This document shows positions 17,849-26,028 of a stretch of DNA of 34,155 bases, piece after piece. The translations under genes were made by a program, and so were the position numbers. Below the pieces are notes generated by a model. The model saw only the letters and a program-made list of their open reading frames with translations. It did no database searches and had not been told where the DNA came from. The stretch spans positions 1 to 34,155 of the forward strand of contig VXZK01000112.1 in assembly GCA_009845545.1 (NCBI GenBank), written 5' to 3'. Position 1 is the first letter of the stretch; every line of letters begins with the position of its first letter. The stretch comes from Candidatus Poribacteria bacterium (lineage in GTDB: Bacteria; Poribacteria; WGA-4E; WGA-3G).

Positions 17849-17909
17849 TTGTGACACAAAATCACGAATTTGCAACCCTCTCGCCTATAATATCTGTCAC
17901 ACGTCACAA
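17849..17909 (+). promoter_or_regulatory. Upstream control region of sigma-propeller gene 2
   Basis: GCAACC (17872-17877) followed by CTCTCGCCT and TATCT (17891-17895) parallels the region before copy 1. An inverted repeat TTGTGAC (17849-17855) / GTCACAA (17903-17909) brackets the element and could be an operator. A TATAAT (17886-17891) without a good -35 overlaps it. GGAGG lies 6 nt before the ATG. Confidence 0.4.
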
Positions 17910-17936
17910 GCCAGTGTTATTAATTGGAGGACACGT

Positions 17937-20672
17937 ATGAAAAACGAAGATGCCAAATATGTCGAACGCATCTTAGCAGGCGACGCAGATGCCTTCACGA
18001 CTCTCGTGAAAAAGTACGAAAAACAGATACACGCGTTCGTATGGCGGAGGGTAAGAGATTACCACATCGCTGAAGAAATCACGCAGGATACCTTTCTTAG
18101 GGCTTACGAAAAACTTGGTACATTGAGGGATCCGAACCGATTTTCGGCTTGGCTTTATAGGATTGCTACCCGTCGCTTCCTCACATGGTTTGATGAGAAA
18201 ACAATTCCAATGCAGTCCTTAGACGCGATGAGTAAAGCAGAAGTAGAGGCACTGTTCTACGCCCAATACATGGCGGAACAGAATGAAAAATTGGCGACAG
18301 AAAAGCAACGCGAAGTCGTTGCGTATCTCCTTGAAAAATTACCTACGCGTGAGCGGACAGCGGTGGTGCTTCACTACCTGAGTGAGATGACGTGTGAAGA
18401 AATTGGTGATTTTTTGGGAGTGTCCCCGAATACGGTCAAGAGTCAGCTTCACCGCGCCCGAAAACGATTAAAGAAGGAAGCACTTATCGTTCACGAAACT
18501 TTGGGCGGCAATCAGCACTCAGCGGATCTCATGGAGGATATTATGAATTGGATTCAGATGAATGAACCCGGCACACGACACGTCGTAAACACGTTATCTG
18601 TAACTTCAGATAAAACACTCTATGCTATTATAGGCGATGAAAGTATCTACAAATTACCCGCCGGTGAAGAAACATGGCGATTGGTTAATAGCGATTTCCT
18701 GCGTCAAGACACGCACGGCAGTATACCTATAGCAGAACACAATGGCACGTTCTATATGATACCATCGCATGAATTATTCGCCTCAACCGACGAGGGCGCG
18801 ACATGGCATTCTATCGGTCCTTGTCCAAAAGGCTATACACGGGAACTGATAATAACGGAAGAAACCTTTTATCTCTGCCTTGATAACGGTATTTTCCGAT
18901 CTGATAATGCTGGCAATTCATGGACAGCAATGACCGATGGTTTACACAGTCGCTTGACAGAACACGCTGGCATCCGTTCGTTACGGATACATCAAAGCAC
19001 ACTGTTTGCTGGCACGAATCGCGGGATATACCGGCTTAACGCCGGGACTTGGGAACACCTACAATTACCGGTGGATGATATTGTTAGTGTCGATCCTGTC
19101 GTCGTATCTGAAGACTATATCTATGTAGCAGTATCGGTAAATATTCTGGAAGGCGACGGAACGACTCAGGAGAATTTCATGCCACTCTGGAGGGGTGAGA
19201 AGCTTTCGTGGTGGATATTCAGATCCGCCGATGGCGGCGATTCTTGGACAGATATAACACCTGTGGAGGCGCGAGACCTACTGCTGCGTGTCCTTCCACA
19301 GATAACACTGCTCGCCTCAGAAAAAGTGCTATTGGTAATCGGAAAAGATAATGGTATGGTGGTCCGCTCAACTGATCGTGGCGACACTTGGACATATATT
19401 GAGCCCTCAGGCATCACGCCTATGCAGTTCAGCGTGAGCAGCACCCTGACGTTGAACCCAAACACGTTTTATACCGCTGGAAGTACTGGCATCCATCGCT
19501 CAACGGATGGCGGTCAAACGTGGCACCGGTTTAATACAAGGTTTGAAAGTTGTGTAGACGGTTTAGTCAGTTTCGTGGCGAGGTCCGCATCAAATAAGTC
19601 ACCAGCACTTTACGCGAGGGTCGGTCCAAACCTTGTTAAATCAATGGATGCGGGACGATCGTGGGATGCTGTCAATGTAGCATTAGAGACAGATAGACCT
19701 TCGTACAAGGAAAATCCACCATTGGTTGTTCAAGTTGTAAAATCCGACGGTGTGCTTTATGTAAAAGGAATTCGGGGCAATTCCACTGCTATTTTCCAAT
19801 TATCTACCGATGGTAATGTTCTAAGCCTTCCTACTGAGATACCTCCCTCTTTTAATTCCGCGAAACTGATGTGCCACGTCTTAGGCGGTAGAAGTTTCAA
19901 TTTTAAAAACAAGCGGCACATGGGACAGTGGGGCATAATTACCCTCTCTTCTGGTGCTGATCCGCTATCAAGCCAGCTCATACAAGAGAATCCTTATTTT
20001 GGTCCAGAGCATTTCTTAAAACAGTTGATACGGATAAATACTGACTCCGCACTGGCGTATGAATTGATATTCGAAGGTTTGTGGGGCGACTTCGCAGTCA
20101 GTGGGGAAACTTTCTATATGGAGTACAACTATAAACTTTTCAGATGGAATCCGGGTGAAACTGAGTGGCTCTACACAGGCGTGGAAGAGACTATCGAACT
20201 CTCGTCTGCTAATGCCCGAAGAAACTTTAAAATCGCTGCGTCGGGTGAGACTGTATATGTCGGTAAACGCGATGGACATCTATTACAATCATTTGATGGC
20301 GGAGACACTTGGAACGATGTTACACTGAACTTTCCACTGCCTATTGAGCATTTCAAAGAGATAATCTTTGCGGGTGCGACGGTTTACATCGCGACCGACA
20401 AAGGGGTCTTCAATTCAAAAGATGGAGTCGTCTGGAGTGTCCTTGACGATGGAACGGGAGCGGCTATTATCATCAAATCGTTAGCGACAGCGGGTGGCTC
20501 CGTTTATGGAGCTAACGATGAAGGTATTTATCGCCTGCAAAGTGATACAGACACGTGGGAACAGGTTGCTCCCGAAATTTCCGGTATTGTAACTTCTCTT
20601 GTTGTTGATGAAGGGACGTTTTACGTCGGCACGGAACGGCGAGGTGTACTTTGCTTCAGGCGTTCGGTATAA
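17937..20672 (+). CDS. Giant ECF sigma factor fused to an Asp-box beta-propeller (copy 2)
   Basis: A 911-residue tandem paralogue of the protein at 13565-16363 with the same layout: sigma region 2 (FTTLVKKYEKQIHAFVWRR, AEEITQDTFLRAYEKL), sigma region 4 (LPTRERTAVVLHYLSEMTCEEIG, TVKSQLHRARKRLKK), the linker MNWIQMNEPGT, and eight Asp-box motifs at matching positions (STDEGATW, SDNAGNSW, SADGGDSW, STDRGDTW, STDGGQTW, SMDAGRSW, SFDGGDTW and a degenerate SKDGVVW). Long runs such as EYNYKLFRWNPG are shared with copy 1, while the region near residues 580-690 has diverged and shortened. No signal peptide or membrane helix. The stop is 4 nt before the next permease gene, implying tight co-translation. 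Confidence 0.88.
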   Translation: MKNEDAKYVERILAGDADAFTTLVKKYEKQIHAFVWRRVRDYHIAEEITQDTFLRAYEKLGTLRDPNRFSAWLYRIATRRFLTWFDEKTIPMQSLDAMSKAEVEALFYAQYMAEQNEKLATEKQREVVAYLLEKLPTRERTAVVLHYLSEMTCEEIGDFLGVSPNTVKSQLHRARKRLKKEALIVHETLGGNQHSADLMEDIMNWIQMNEPGTRHVVNTLSVTSDKTLYAIIGDESIYKLPAGEETWRLVNSDFLRQDTHGSIPIAEHNGTFYMIPSHELFASTDEGATWHSIGPCPKGYTRELIITEETFYLCLDNGIFRSDNAGNSWTAMTDGLHSRLTEHAGIRSLRIHQSTLFAGTNRGIYRLNAGTWEHLQLPVDDIVSVDPVVVSEDYIYVAVSVNILEGDGTTQENFMPLWRGEKLSWWIFRSADGGDSWTDITPVEARDLLLRVLPQITLLASEKVLLVIGKDNGMVVRSTDRGDTWTYIEPSGITPMQFSVSSTLTLNPNTFYTAGSTGIHRSTDGGQTWHRFNTRFESCVDGLVSFVARSASNKSPALYARVGPNLVKSMDAGRSWDAVNVALETDRPSYKENPPLVVQVVKSDGVLYVKGIRGNSTAIFQLSTDGNVLSLPTEIPPSFNSAKLMCHVLGGRSFNFKNKRHMGQWGIITLSSGADPLSSQLIQENPYFGPEHFLKQLIRINTDSALAYELIFEGLWGDFAVSGETFYMEYNYKLFRWNPGETEWLYTGVEETIELSSANARRNFKIAASGETVYVGKRDGHLLQSFDGGDTWNDVTLNFPLPIEHFKEIIFAGATVYIATDKGVFNSKDGVVWSVLDDGTGAAIIIKSLATAGGSVYGANDEGIYRLQSDTDTWEQVAPEISGIVTSLVVDEGTFYVGTERRGVLCFRRSV

Positions 20673-20676
20673 ACTT

Positions 20677-22176
20677 ATGGCACCACTTTGGCTAATTATC
20701 CAGCGAGAATTCACCTCGAATGTCCTGACATCCCGATTCATAATCGGTTTTATCGTCTGTCTGATGTCAACGGCAGCTGCCGTTTTTGTTCAGGTGGCGG
20801 ATTACGAAAAGCGGTTATCGGCATATCACACTGCCGTTCAGGAATATCAGGACGAGACGCGAACATGGGATCTCTACAGCCAAATTAATCCGAAAGCACA
20901 CAGAAAGCCGAATCCGCTCAGTATCTTTAACGTCGGCACAGAAAAATCCGGTGCGGATATGGTGAGCATTGAACTCGCGACGCCTATTTGGGAGAAAGAA
21001 GCACAAAAACAGGGGTCAGATAATCCTTTTCTCTCAATTTTCCTTTCTGTTGATGTTATCTTCGTCTTCAAAATTGTGCTGAGTGCGTTGGCGATCCTGT
21101 TCGCTTACAATACAATTTCGGGGGAGAGAGAGGACGGCACACTCAAACTGGTGTTATCCAATCCGGTACCGAGAGGTGAACTCGTGCTTGGGAAATATCT
21201 TGGCGGCGTGTTGTCTCTGTTCCCGATTGTGGTGATAAGTTTCACTGTCGGAATCGTTATCGCTTATGCCTCTCCCGCGACTGATTTTGATGTTGGTGAT
21301 CTGCTACGCCTCATTATGGTACTTATTGTTTCGCTGTTATACGTGTCAATCTGCTATCTTTTAGGGATGCTCTTATCAGTGTGGACAAAGGAAGCAGCGA
21401 CGACATTGATCCTCTCAATGTTTATCTGGGGAATTCTGACGATCGTTCATTCAAATGTGGCAACGTTTGCAGTCGCGAAATTCCCGCTGTATAAATCTCA
21501 ACCTGAAAAAGAGGCTCGGCAACAAATTGGAAAAATATGGGAAGATTTCAAGAAAGAACGGGCTGCCCATGTCCTCAAAATGATCGGACACGCACACCCA
21601 ATTAGTGCGATTTCCTATGAAGGAGAAATCTCAGTAGGGTTGAACATGAGTTCTCCGGGGGAGCTCGGATTTGAAGAGTTCTACGCGCTGAAACCGATTC
21701 ACAAGATGGACACCACCAAATTTCAGGAGGTATTAGGTTATCAAGAACCGCTTCGCGTGCGCTATGCGGATAAAGCCGAGGCGATTCTCAAACGGCGAGA
21801 AGAGGTTGGCGAAAGAAATAGGCAATTTGCCAGAGATGTTTCTCGGGTATCTTTCGCGGACGCGTACCGTTTTGCTGTCGGGGCAATAAGTGGCACGGAT
21901 AGGGAGAACTATAACGACTTTATAAATCAAACAAGGCGTTATAAACGTCAAGTTGTTGACTACCTCGCCAGTAAAGATGCATTTTCCGAGCGGGCGTGGT
22001 TTTCCAGCGATAAAGGAAAAGCGGAGTTCACAGATCTACCTGTTTTTCGACACCAATATAGGGCTCTCTCTGAGAGGCTATCGCGCGCGGCGGGAGATAT
22101 CTTTATTTTGTTGGCGTGGAATATCATCTTATTTATGGGCGCATACGTATCGTTCCTCCGATACGATATGAGTTGA
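20677..22176 (+). CDS. ABC-2-type transporter permease (module 2, first)
   Basis: A 499-residue permease with one N-terminal helix (residues about 17-35), an outer loop, a helix cluster from about 125 containing the ABC-2 elbow YNTISGEREDGTLKLVLSNPVPRGELVLGKYLGG, a large charged soluble region (about 270-465) and a last helix near the C terminus (IFILLAWNIILFMGAYVSFLRYD). ATG 20677, 4 nt after the sigma-propeller stop, is preferred over in-frame starts inside that gene because the protein then begins like its neighbours (MAPLWLIIQREF). Paralogous to the permeases at 16389 and 22296. No ATPase is adjacent. Confidence 0.85.
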   Translation: MAPLWLIIQREFTSNVLTSRFIIGFIVCLMSTAAAVFVQVADYEKRLSAYHTAVQEYQDETRTWDLYSQINPKAHRKPNPLSIFNVGTEKSGADMVSIELATPIWEKEAQKQGSDNPFLSIFLSVDVIFVFKIVLSALAILFAYNTISGEREDGTLKLVLSNPVPRGELVLGKYLGGVLSLFPIVVISFTVGIVIAYASPATDFDVGDLLRLIMVLIVSLLYVSICYLLGMLLSVWTKEAATTLILSMFIWGILTIVHSNVATFAVAKFPLYKSQPEKEARQQIGKIWEDFKKERAAHVLKMIGHAHPISAISYEGEISVGLNMSSPGELGFEEFYALKPIHKMDTTKFQEVLGYQEPLRVRYADKAEAILKRREEVGERNRQFARDVSRVSFADAYRFAVGAISGTDRENYNDFINQTRRYKRQVVDYLASKDAFSERAWFSSDKGKAEFTDLPVFRHQYRALSERLSRAAGDIFILLAWNIILFMGAYVSFLRYDMS

Positions 22177-22182
22177 AAAGGG

Positions 22183-22290
22183 GGTTATCGGTTGTCGGTC
22201 ATCGGTCATCGGTTAAAAGGAGATCTGAGCAATCAAACGCTTCTTTAACTGACAACTCTCACTGCGAGGCAAACTGACAACCGACAACTA
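22183..22290. repeat. Heptamer tandem repeat with inverted copies
   Basis: Four in-phase heptamers GGTTATC, GGTTGTC, GGTCATC, GGTCATC (22183-22210) run into GGTTAAA. On the right, AACTGACAAC occurs twice (22247-22256, 22272-22281) and continues as CGACAAC, the reverse complement of the same heptamer unit. The whole gap between two permease genes is therefore an imperfect inverted heptamer array, similar to the AGTTATC repeat at 6687. It could fold as an RNA hairpin in the polycistronic message. Confidence 0.7.
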
Positions 22291-22295
22291 TTAAA

Positions 22296-23753
22296 ATGAT
22301 TTGGCATATTGCGAAGAAAGAGATACATCACAACCTCATGACGCTGCGGTTCGTCTTGATGATAATCCTTCTACCTGTACTGATGGTAGCGAACGCGTTC
22401 ATATACGGCTTCGGTGATGATGGTTATAGGCAAGAAGTCGATGCCTATAACCTCGCGATGGAAAGAAGATTATCTCGTGTCAAAGACGATGCCGAGGAGA
22501 GTTTAGGGAAACTCGCAATGCGGGGTCCCGGTGAGATTTACAAGCGTCCGAGTCGTTTCAAATTCTGTGCAGACGGCACAGATGAACTCATTCCTAATTC
22601 CATTCCAATAGCAGAACGCTCAGGAGGCAGTCGTGGAGGTAGTGATGGTGTATCAGAAGCCTACAGGTGGCGAGAAGTGTGGACACTTGAATATCTACCC
22701 TCAAATCATGGTAGTGATGCAACCGTGCTCATCAAAATTGACTGGGTATTCATCGGTATATTTATGAGTTTTTTTGTGATTCTGTTCACTTTTGATGCCA
22801 TTGCCGGGGAACGCTTGCATGGAACGTTGAGCCTCATGATGTCTAATCAAATTTCCCGAGGACAGGTATTGTTAGCGAAATACTTAGGTGCTTTTTTTAC
22901 GCTTATGGTACCGCTTACAATTGGTATCCTGATGAACCTATTGATTATCTATCTTTCGGGGAATATCCCTTTTGATTCCAGCGATTGCCTCAGAATTTTG
23001 GGGATGGTCGGGCTTTTCGCGTTGCATATCTCTATCTTTATTTTTCTGGGGTTGTTTTTTTCCAGTCGCGTATCAAATGCCATTACCAGTTTAGTATGGC
23101 TTCTGTTAACGTGGGTATGCTTGGCATTTATTTTTCCCAGTCTGATCGGACTCTTTGTTGGCACGCTCGACCCGATTCCCTCAATAGAGATCGTCTCCTC
23201 GCGAAAACGTGCGCAATTGGCGAACATTGAGGACGAATTTCGCCCGATGGAATTATTGGAAACAACAAGGTTAAGCGAAGCACCGTCGCCTGACAACCCA
23301 TCAGCAACGCACCGATGGGCGACATATTTTACGAGAAAGTACGAGACAAAAACACGCATCGCCGATGAGCATGTGGACCAGCAATTGCGGCAGGTGAAAC
23401 TTGCCCGCGAACTCACCCAAATCTCCCCGATAGTGTGCTTTCAATATGCGATGGAGGGACTCGCAAACACCGGGATCGTCAGTTATATGGATTTTGTTAA
23501 ACAGGTTCGCCGTTACAGACAAACATTTATAGATTTCATCAAAACAGAGGATAGGGATGACCCGGAGAGTTTACATATCTATCCTGTGCGAGAAGGCTTA
23601 TCTCAGAAACCTGTGGATCCGAACGCTGTGCCAAGATTTGAAGAGCGTCCCTCGTATCAGAGCGTGATTTTTCCAGTTGGGCTGTTGCTCCTTTTTAATC
23701 TTGTGTTCTTTACTGCAGCACAGTTGTCCTTTCTCAAATGTGATTTGAAATAA
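22296..23753 (+). CDS. ABC-2-type transporter permease (module 2, second)
   Basis: A 485-residue permease of the same type as its two neighbours: N-terminal helix (residues about 18-38), helix cluster from about 150 with the elbow FDAIAGERLHGTLSLMMSNQISRGQVLLAKYLG, a long soluble loop (about 295-455) and a terminal helix ending SFLKCDLK. It starts MIWHIAKKEIHHNLMTLRF, resembling the N terminus of the permease at 16389. There is no Shine-Dalgarno; the heptamer repeat array separates it from the preceding permease. The two downstream permeases may form a heterodimer under the second sigma-propeller gene. Confidence 0.85.
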   Translation: MIWHIAKKEIHHNLMTLRFVLMIILLPVLMVANAFIYGFGDDGYRQEVDAYNLAMERRLSRVKDDAEESLGKLAMRGPGEIYKRPSRFKFCADGTDELIPNSIPIAERSGGSRGGSDGVSEAYRWREVWTLEYLPSNHGSDATVLIKIDWVFIGIFMSFFVILFTFDAIAGERLHGTLSLMMSNQISRGQVLLAKYLGAFFTLMVPLTIGILMNLLIIYLSGNIPFDSSDCLRILGMVGLFALHISIFIFLGLFFSSRVSNAITSLVWLLLTWVCLAFIFPSLIGLFVGTLDPIPSIEIVSSRKRAQLANIEDEFRPMELLETTRLSEAPSPDNPSATHRWATYFTRKYETKTRIADEHVDQQLRQVKLARELTQISPIVCFQYAMEGLANTGIVSYMDFVKQVRRYRQTFIDFIKTEDRDDPESLHIYPVREGLSQKPVDPNAVPRFEERPSYQSVIFPVGLLLLFNLVFFTAAQLSFLKCDLK

Positions 23754-23760
23754 GAATTTT

Positions 23761-23789
23761 TTGACTCTTTTCGTTAAATCTGCTATCAT
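23761..23789 (+). promoter_or_regulatory. Sigma70-type promoter for the second LamG gene
   Basis: TTGACT (23761-23766), a 17-nt spacer, TATCAT (23784-23789). It sits 7 nt behind the permease stop and predicts a leader of about 100 nt that carries the hairpin at 23851-23879. Confidence 0.7.
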
Positions 23790-23850
23790 TTTTGCGATTG
23801 ATGTGGTCGTACATAGTTAAGAGTCTTTTCGTTAGTTCCGAAACCACTAT

Positions 23851-23879
23851 TTAGCCAAAACTTTCTTATTTTTGGCTAA
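23851..23879. promoter_or_regulatory. 5'-UTR hairpin/operator before the LamG gene
   Basis: Perfect 10-bp inverted repeat TTAGCCAAAA (23851-23860) and TTTTGGCTAA (23870-23879) with a 9-nt loop, ending about 7 nt before the AAAAGGAG ribosome-binding site (23886-23893). No T tract follows, so an operator or translation-affecting hairpin is more likely than a terminator. Confidence 0.55.
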
Positions 23880-23899
23880 TCGCTTAAAAGGAGTTTAGC

Positions 23900-24694
23900 A
23901 TGAAAAGGGTTCTTGTGATTTTCGCGGTGATGGGTATGCTTATCGGTTTTCTGCCGTGTAGCCAAGCCAATCCGCCGGAAGGGTTAGTGCTGCATCTGAG
24001 TTTTGATGAGAGTGCCATTCATGGCGATACTGTAAAAGATCTATCTGAAGAAGGCAATGATGGGATCATTAACGGTGACGCAAAGATGGTCGCTGGAAAG
24101 CATGGCGACGCATTGGAGTTTGATGGCAAGAGTGCCTTTGTTGAAGTGCCGCTGGAAGATTCGATTGCCTTTTCCACTGGCGATTCACTAACAGTCCAAG
24201 TGTGGGTAAAAACAGATGATGAGCCACCGAAGAACGACGGAATTGTTGGAAACTATCGTCCGGGTACTGATGCAGTTTGGATACTCTCCGTTAGCGGCGA
24301 CGACCCAGCGGCTCGAGGCAAGATGGGGTTCAGCGTCCGGGATAAGGGACGTGCGAATAGTGCTGGGATCAGGTCCACGGACTTTCTGAACGATGACAAG
24401 TGGCATCTCCTCGCGGGTGTCCGGGACCAGAAAGCAAAAAAGATCCGATTCTATGTGGATGGCAAGTTGATTGATGAAGTTGATGACAATACAAAGGACA
24501 TCAACAGCGGGCAGTCAATTTGGGTAGGCGAGCATCTGAATCGATTTTACAAAGGGCTGATTGATGAGGTGAAGGTGTGGAACCGTCCTTTGACCGCAGC
24601 GGAGCTGGAACAGTCGGGACAGCAACCGTCTGCTGTTGATGCTTCTGGCAAGTTGACGACGCTATGGGGTTCGCTCAAAACAGCATACCGGTAG
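23900..24694 (+). CDS. Secreted LamG/concanavalin A-like domain protein with KLTTxWG tail
   Basis: A 264-residue protein with an N-terminal Sec signal (MKRVLVIFAVMGMLIGFLP, cleavage near SQA) and a single LamG jellyroll. Hallmarks: GLVLHLSFDESA..GDTVKDLS, GKHGDALEFDGKSAFVEVP, FYVDGKLIDEV, and FYKGLIDEVKVWNRPLTAAELE. The C terminus, VDASGKLTTLWGSLK, matches the tail of the LamG protein at 1687-2478, suggesting a shared sorting or processing signal. AAAAGGAG precedes the ATG. It has its own promoter, separate from the permease operon. The ligand is unknown. Confidence 0.88.
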   Translation: MKRVLVIFAVMGMLIGFLPCSQANPPEGLVLHLSFDESAIHGDTVKDLSEEGNDGIINGDAKMVAGKHGDALEFDGKSAFVEVPLEDSIAFSTGDSLTVQVWVKTDDEPPKNDGIVGNYRPGTDAVWILSVSGDDPAARGKMGFSVRDKGRANSAGIRSTDFLNDDKWHLLAGVRDQKAKKIRFYVDGKLIDEVDDNTKDINSGQSIWVGEHLNRFYKGLIDEVKVWNRPLTAAELEQSGQQPSAVDASGKLTTLWGSLKTAYR

Positions 24695-24709
24695 TGCTTT
24701 GTCAGGAAT

Positions 24710-24815
24710 CCCGTTTGTAGTAGGGCAATTCTGCGGCATACTCGCCCAAATGCGAAGTGCATTATTGCCCGTCCTTAAACTGGAACGGGTGATAAATCAC
24801 CCTACTACGAACGGG
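24710..24815. mobile_element. MITE-like element with 16-bp terminal inverted repeats
   Basis: Left end CCCGTTTGTAGTAGGG (24710-24725) and right end CCCTACTACGAACGGG (24800-24815) are reverse complements at 15 of 16 positions. The 74-bp interior codes for nothing and holds a second small palindrome, GGGTGAT/ATCACCC (24787-24802). It lies between the convergent LamG and WD40 genes. No clear target-site duplication is visible and no transposase is present, so non-autonomous mobility is an inference. Confidence 0.55.
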
Positions 24816-24898
24816 ACCGCGTGTTGTTGCGCGATTTATCGCACGTTGAGAAATTATGATAACTTATGAGAAATATCAGTTGACTTTACTATGAGTTA

Positions 24899-24948
24899 TT
24901 GCCTAAGTTCTTAGCTTGCTTAAATAACAAAACTAAGAACTCGGGCAA
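24899..24948. terminator. Large intergenic hairpin between convergent genes
   Basis: TTGCCTAAGTTCTTAG (24899-24914) and CTAAGAACTCGGGCAA (24933-24948) pair at 14 of 16 positions around an 18-nt loop. It lies 25 nt beyond the WD40 stop. It lacks a clean T tract, so it may be a Rho-independent terminator of weak type or another repeat element. Confidence 0.4.
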
Positions 24949-24972
24949 CTGGCTCCGTTTGAATGTTGAACT

Positions 24973-26028
24973 TTAACTTATCGAAAAAACGCTCACCCTA
25001 CCCGCCTCGTCACCAACAGCAATATACTGGTCATTCGGTGACCAAACGAGGCTTGTGACCCCCGTTGTTAGAGCGGCTTCATGAACCGCCAGAGAACTGC
25101 GTCTGCCTCGCAATTCCCAGACGTAGACCAGACCGTCGGCACCGCCTGAGGCAAGCAGTTTTCCGCGATGTTGAAAACGGACAACACTGAGAAAATCCTG
25201 ATGTCCGGAAAGCGTAATGGGTTTGGTCCCGGCCGGGCCGCGACCGGAACAATCCCACACCGTAACTTCCTGACCGCCTCCGGTAGCCAAGTATCGATTC
25301 GTGGCATCCCACGAGAGTTCTCGCACTTTCGTCGGATAGCCAGTCATTTGCAAGTCTTCACCGGTAGCCATAATCCAGAAATGTACGGTCGAATCTTGAT
25401 CTCCGGTGGCGATGTGTTTGCCGTCAGGGCTCCACACAATTACGAGTGATGAACCTTGCCATTCCAATCGGCGGACGGCTTCCGACTGTTGCGGGTCCCA
25501 CAGCGTGACGCCGCCGTAGGCAATCGAGGCAAGTTGCCTTACACGCGGTCTCCACTGGAACCCAGCAATCGTGCTCTGATGGTCAGGATATTCGCGAACA
25601 AGATCGCCGACAGCGTTCCAGAGTTTCAGTTTACGACCCGCGGCAGAGGCGAGTATCGGTTTTTCGCCGCCGCTCCAAGATAGGTGCTCAACCCATTCTG
25701 CGCCCCCGTCAAGCGAATGGGTCGCTTCGCCGCTTTTCATATCCCACAACCGAATTTTCCCATCTTGTCCTGCGCTTGCGAGCACCTTGCTGTCTGGACG
25801 CCACGCGATTGACATTGTGCCGAATTCATGCCCTTTGAAGGCATGGATAATCGCACGACGATGCCCTTCAAAAATTGTCACCGGACCGAGAACCGACGCG
25901 GCAGCGATGTATTTCCCATCAGGGGACCACGCCAGATCAATGACGTGGTCGCTGATGGTTGCGGTCCAATTTTCGCGCAGTTGGGAGGGCTGGAAAAAGC
26001 GGTTGCTCAGGTTGCTCAAGCGAGACAT
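24973..26028 (-). CDS. WD40-repeat beta-propeller protein coupled to the CobW GTPase
   Basis: A 351-residue protein made almost wholly of WD40 repeats, about seven, such as LAWSPDGKYIAAAS, IAWRPDSKVLASAGQDGKIRLWD, IVWSPDGKHIATGDQDSTVHFW and VRFQHRGKLLASGGADGLVYVWE. There is no signal peptide, so it is cytoplasmic. Its ATG lies inside the 3' end of the CobW-family gene (13-nt overlap) with AAGGA upstream, so translation is coupled and a physical or regulatory partnership with the GTPase is plausible. WD40 propellers act as protein-interaction platforms; no catalytic residue is expected. Confidence 0.9.
   Translation of the reverse strand: MSRLSNLSNRFFQPSQLRENWTATISDHVIDLAWSPDGKYIAAASVLGPVTIFEGHRRAIIHAFKGHEFGTMSIAWRPDSKVLASAGQDGKIRLWDMKSGEATHSLDGGAEWVEHLSWSGGEKPILASAAGRKLKLWNAVGDLVREYPDHQSTIAGFQWRPRVRQLASIAYGGVTLWDPQQSEAVRRLEWQGSSLVIVWSPDGKHIATGDQDSTVHFWIMATGEDLQMTGYPTKVRELSWDATNRYLATGGGQEVTVWDCSGRGPAGTKPITLSGHQDFLSVVRFQHRGKLLASGGADGLVYVWELRGRRSSLAVHEAALTTGVTSLVWSPNDQYIAVGDEAGRVSVFSIS

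Noticed and set aside
17850..17867. CRP/FNR-like site TGTGA...TCACG before sigma-propeller gene 2
   Set aside because: The half-sites are separated by 7 rather than 6 nt and the right half is imperfect, so a Crp-family operator is not supported; only the wider dyad is reported.
22183..22290. CRISPR-like array
   Set aside because: The units are 7 nt and directly adjacent, with no spacers; this is a simple tandem repeat.
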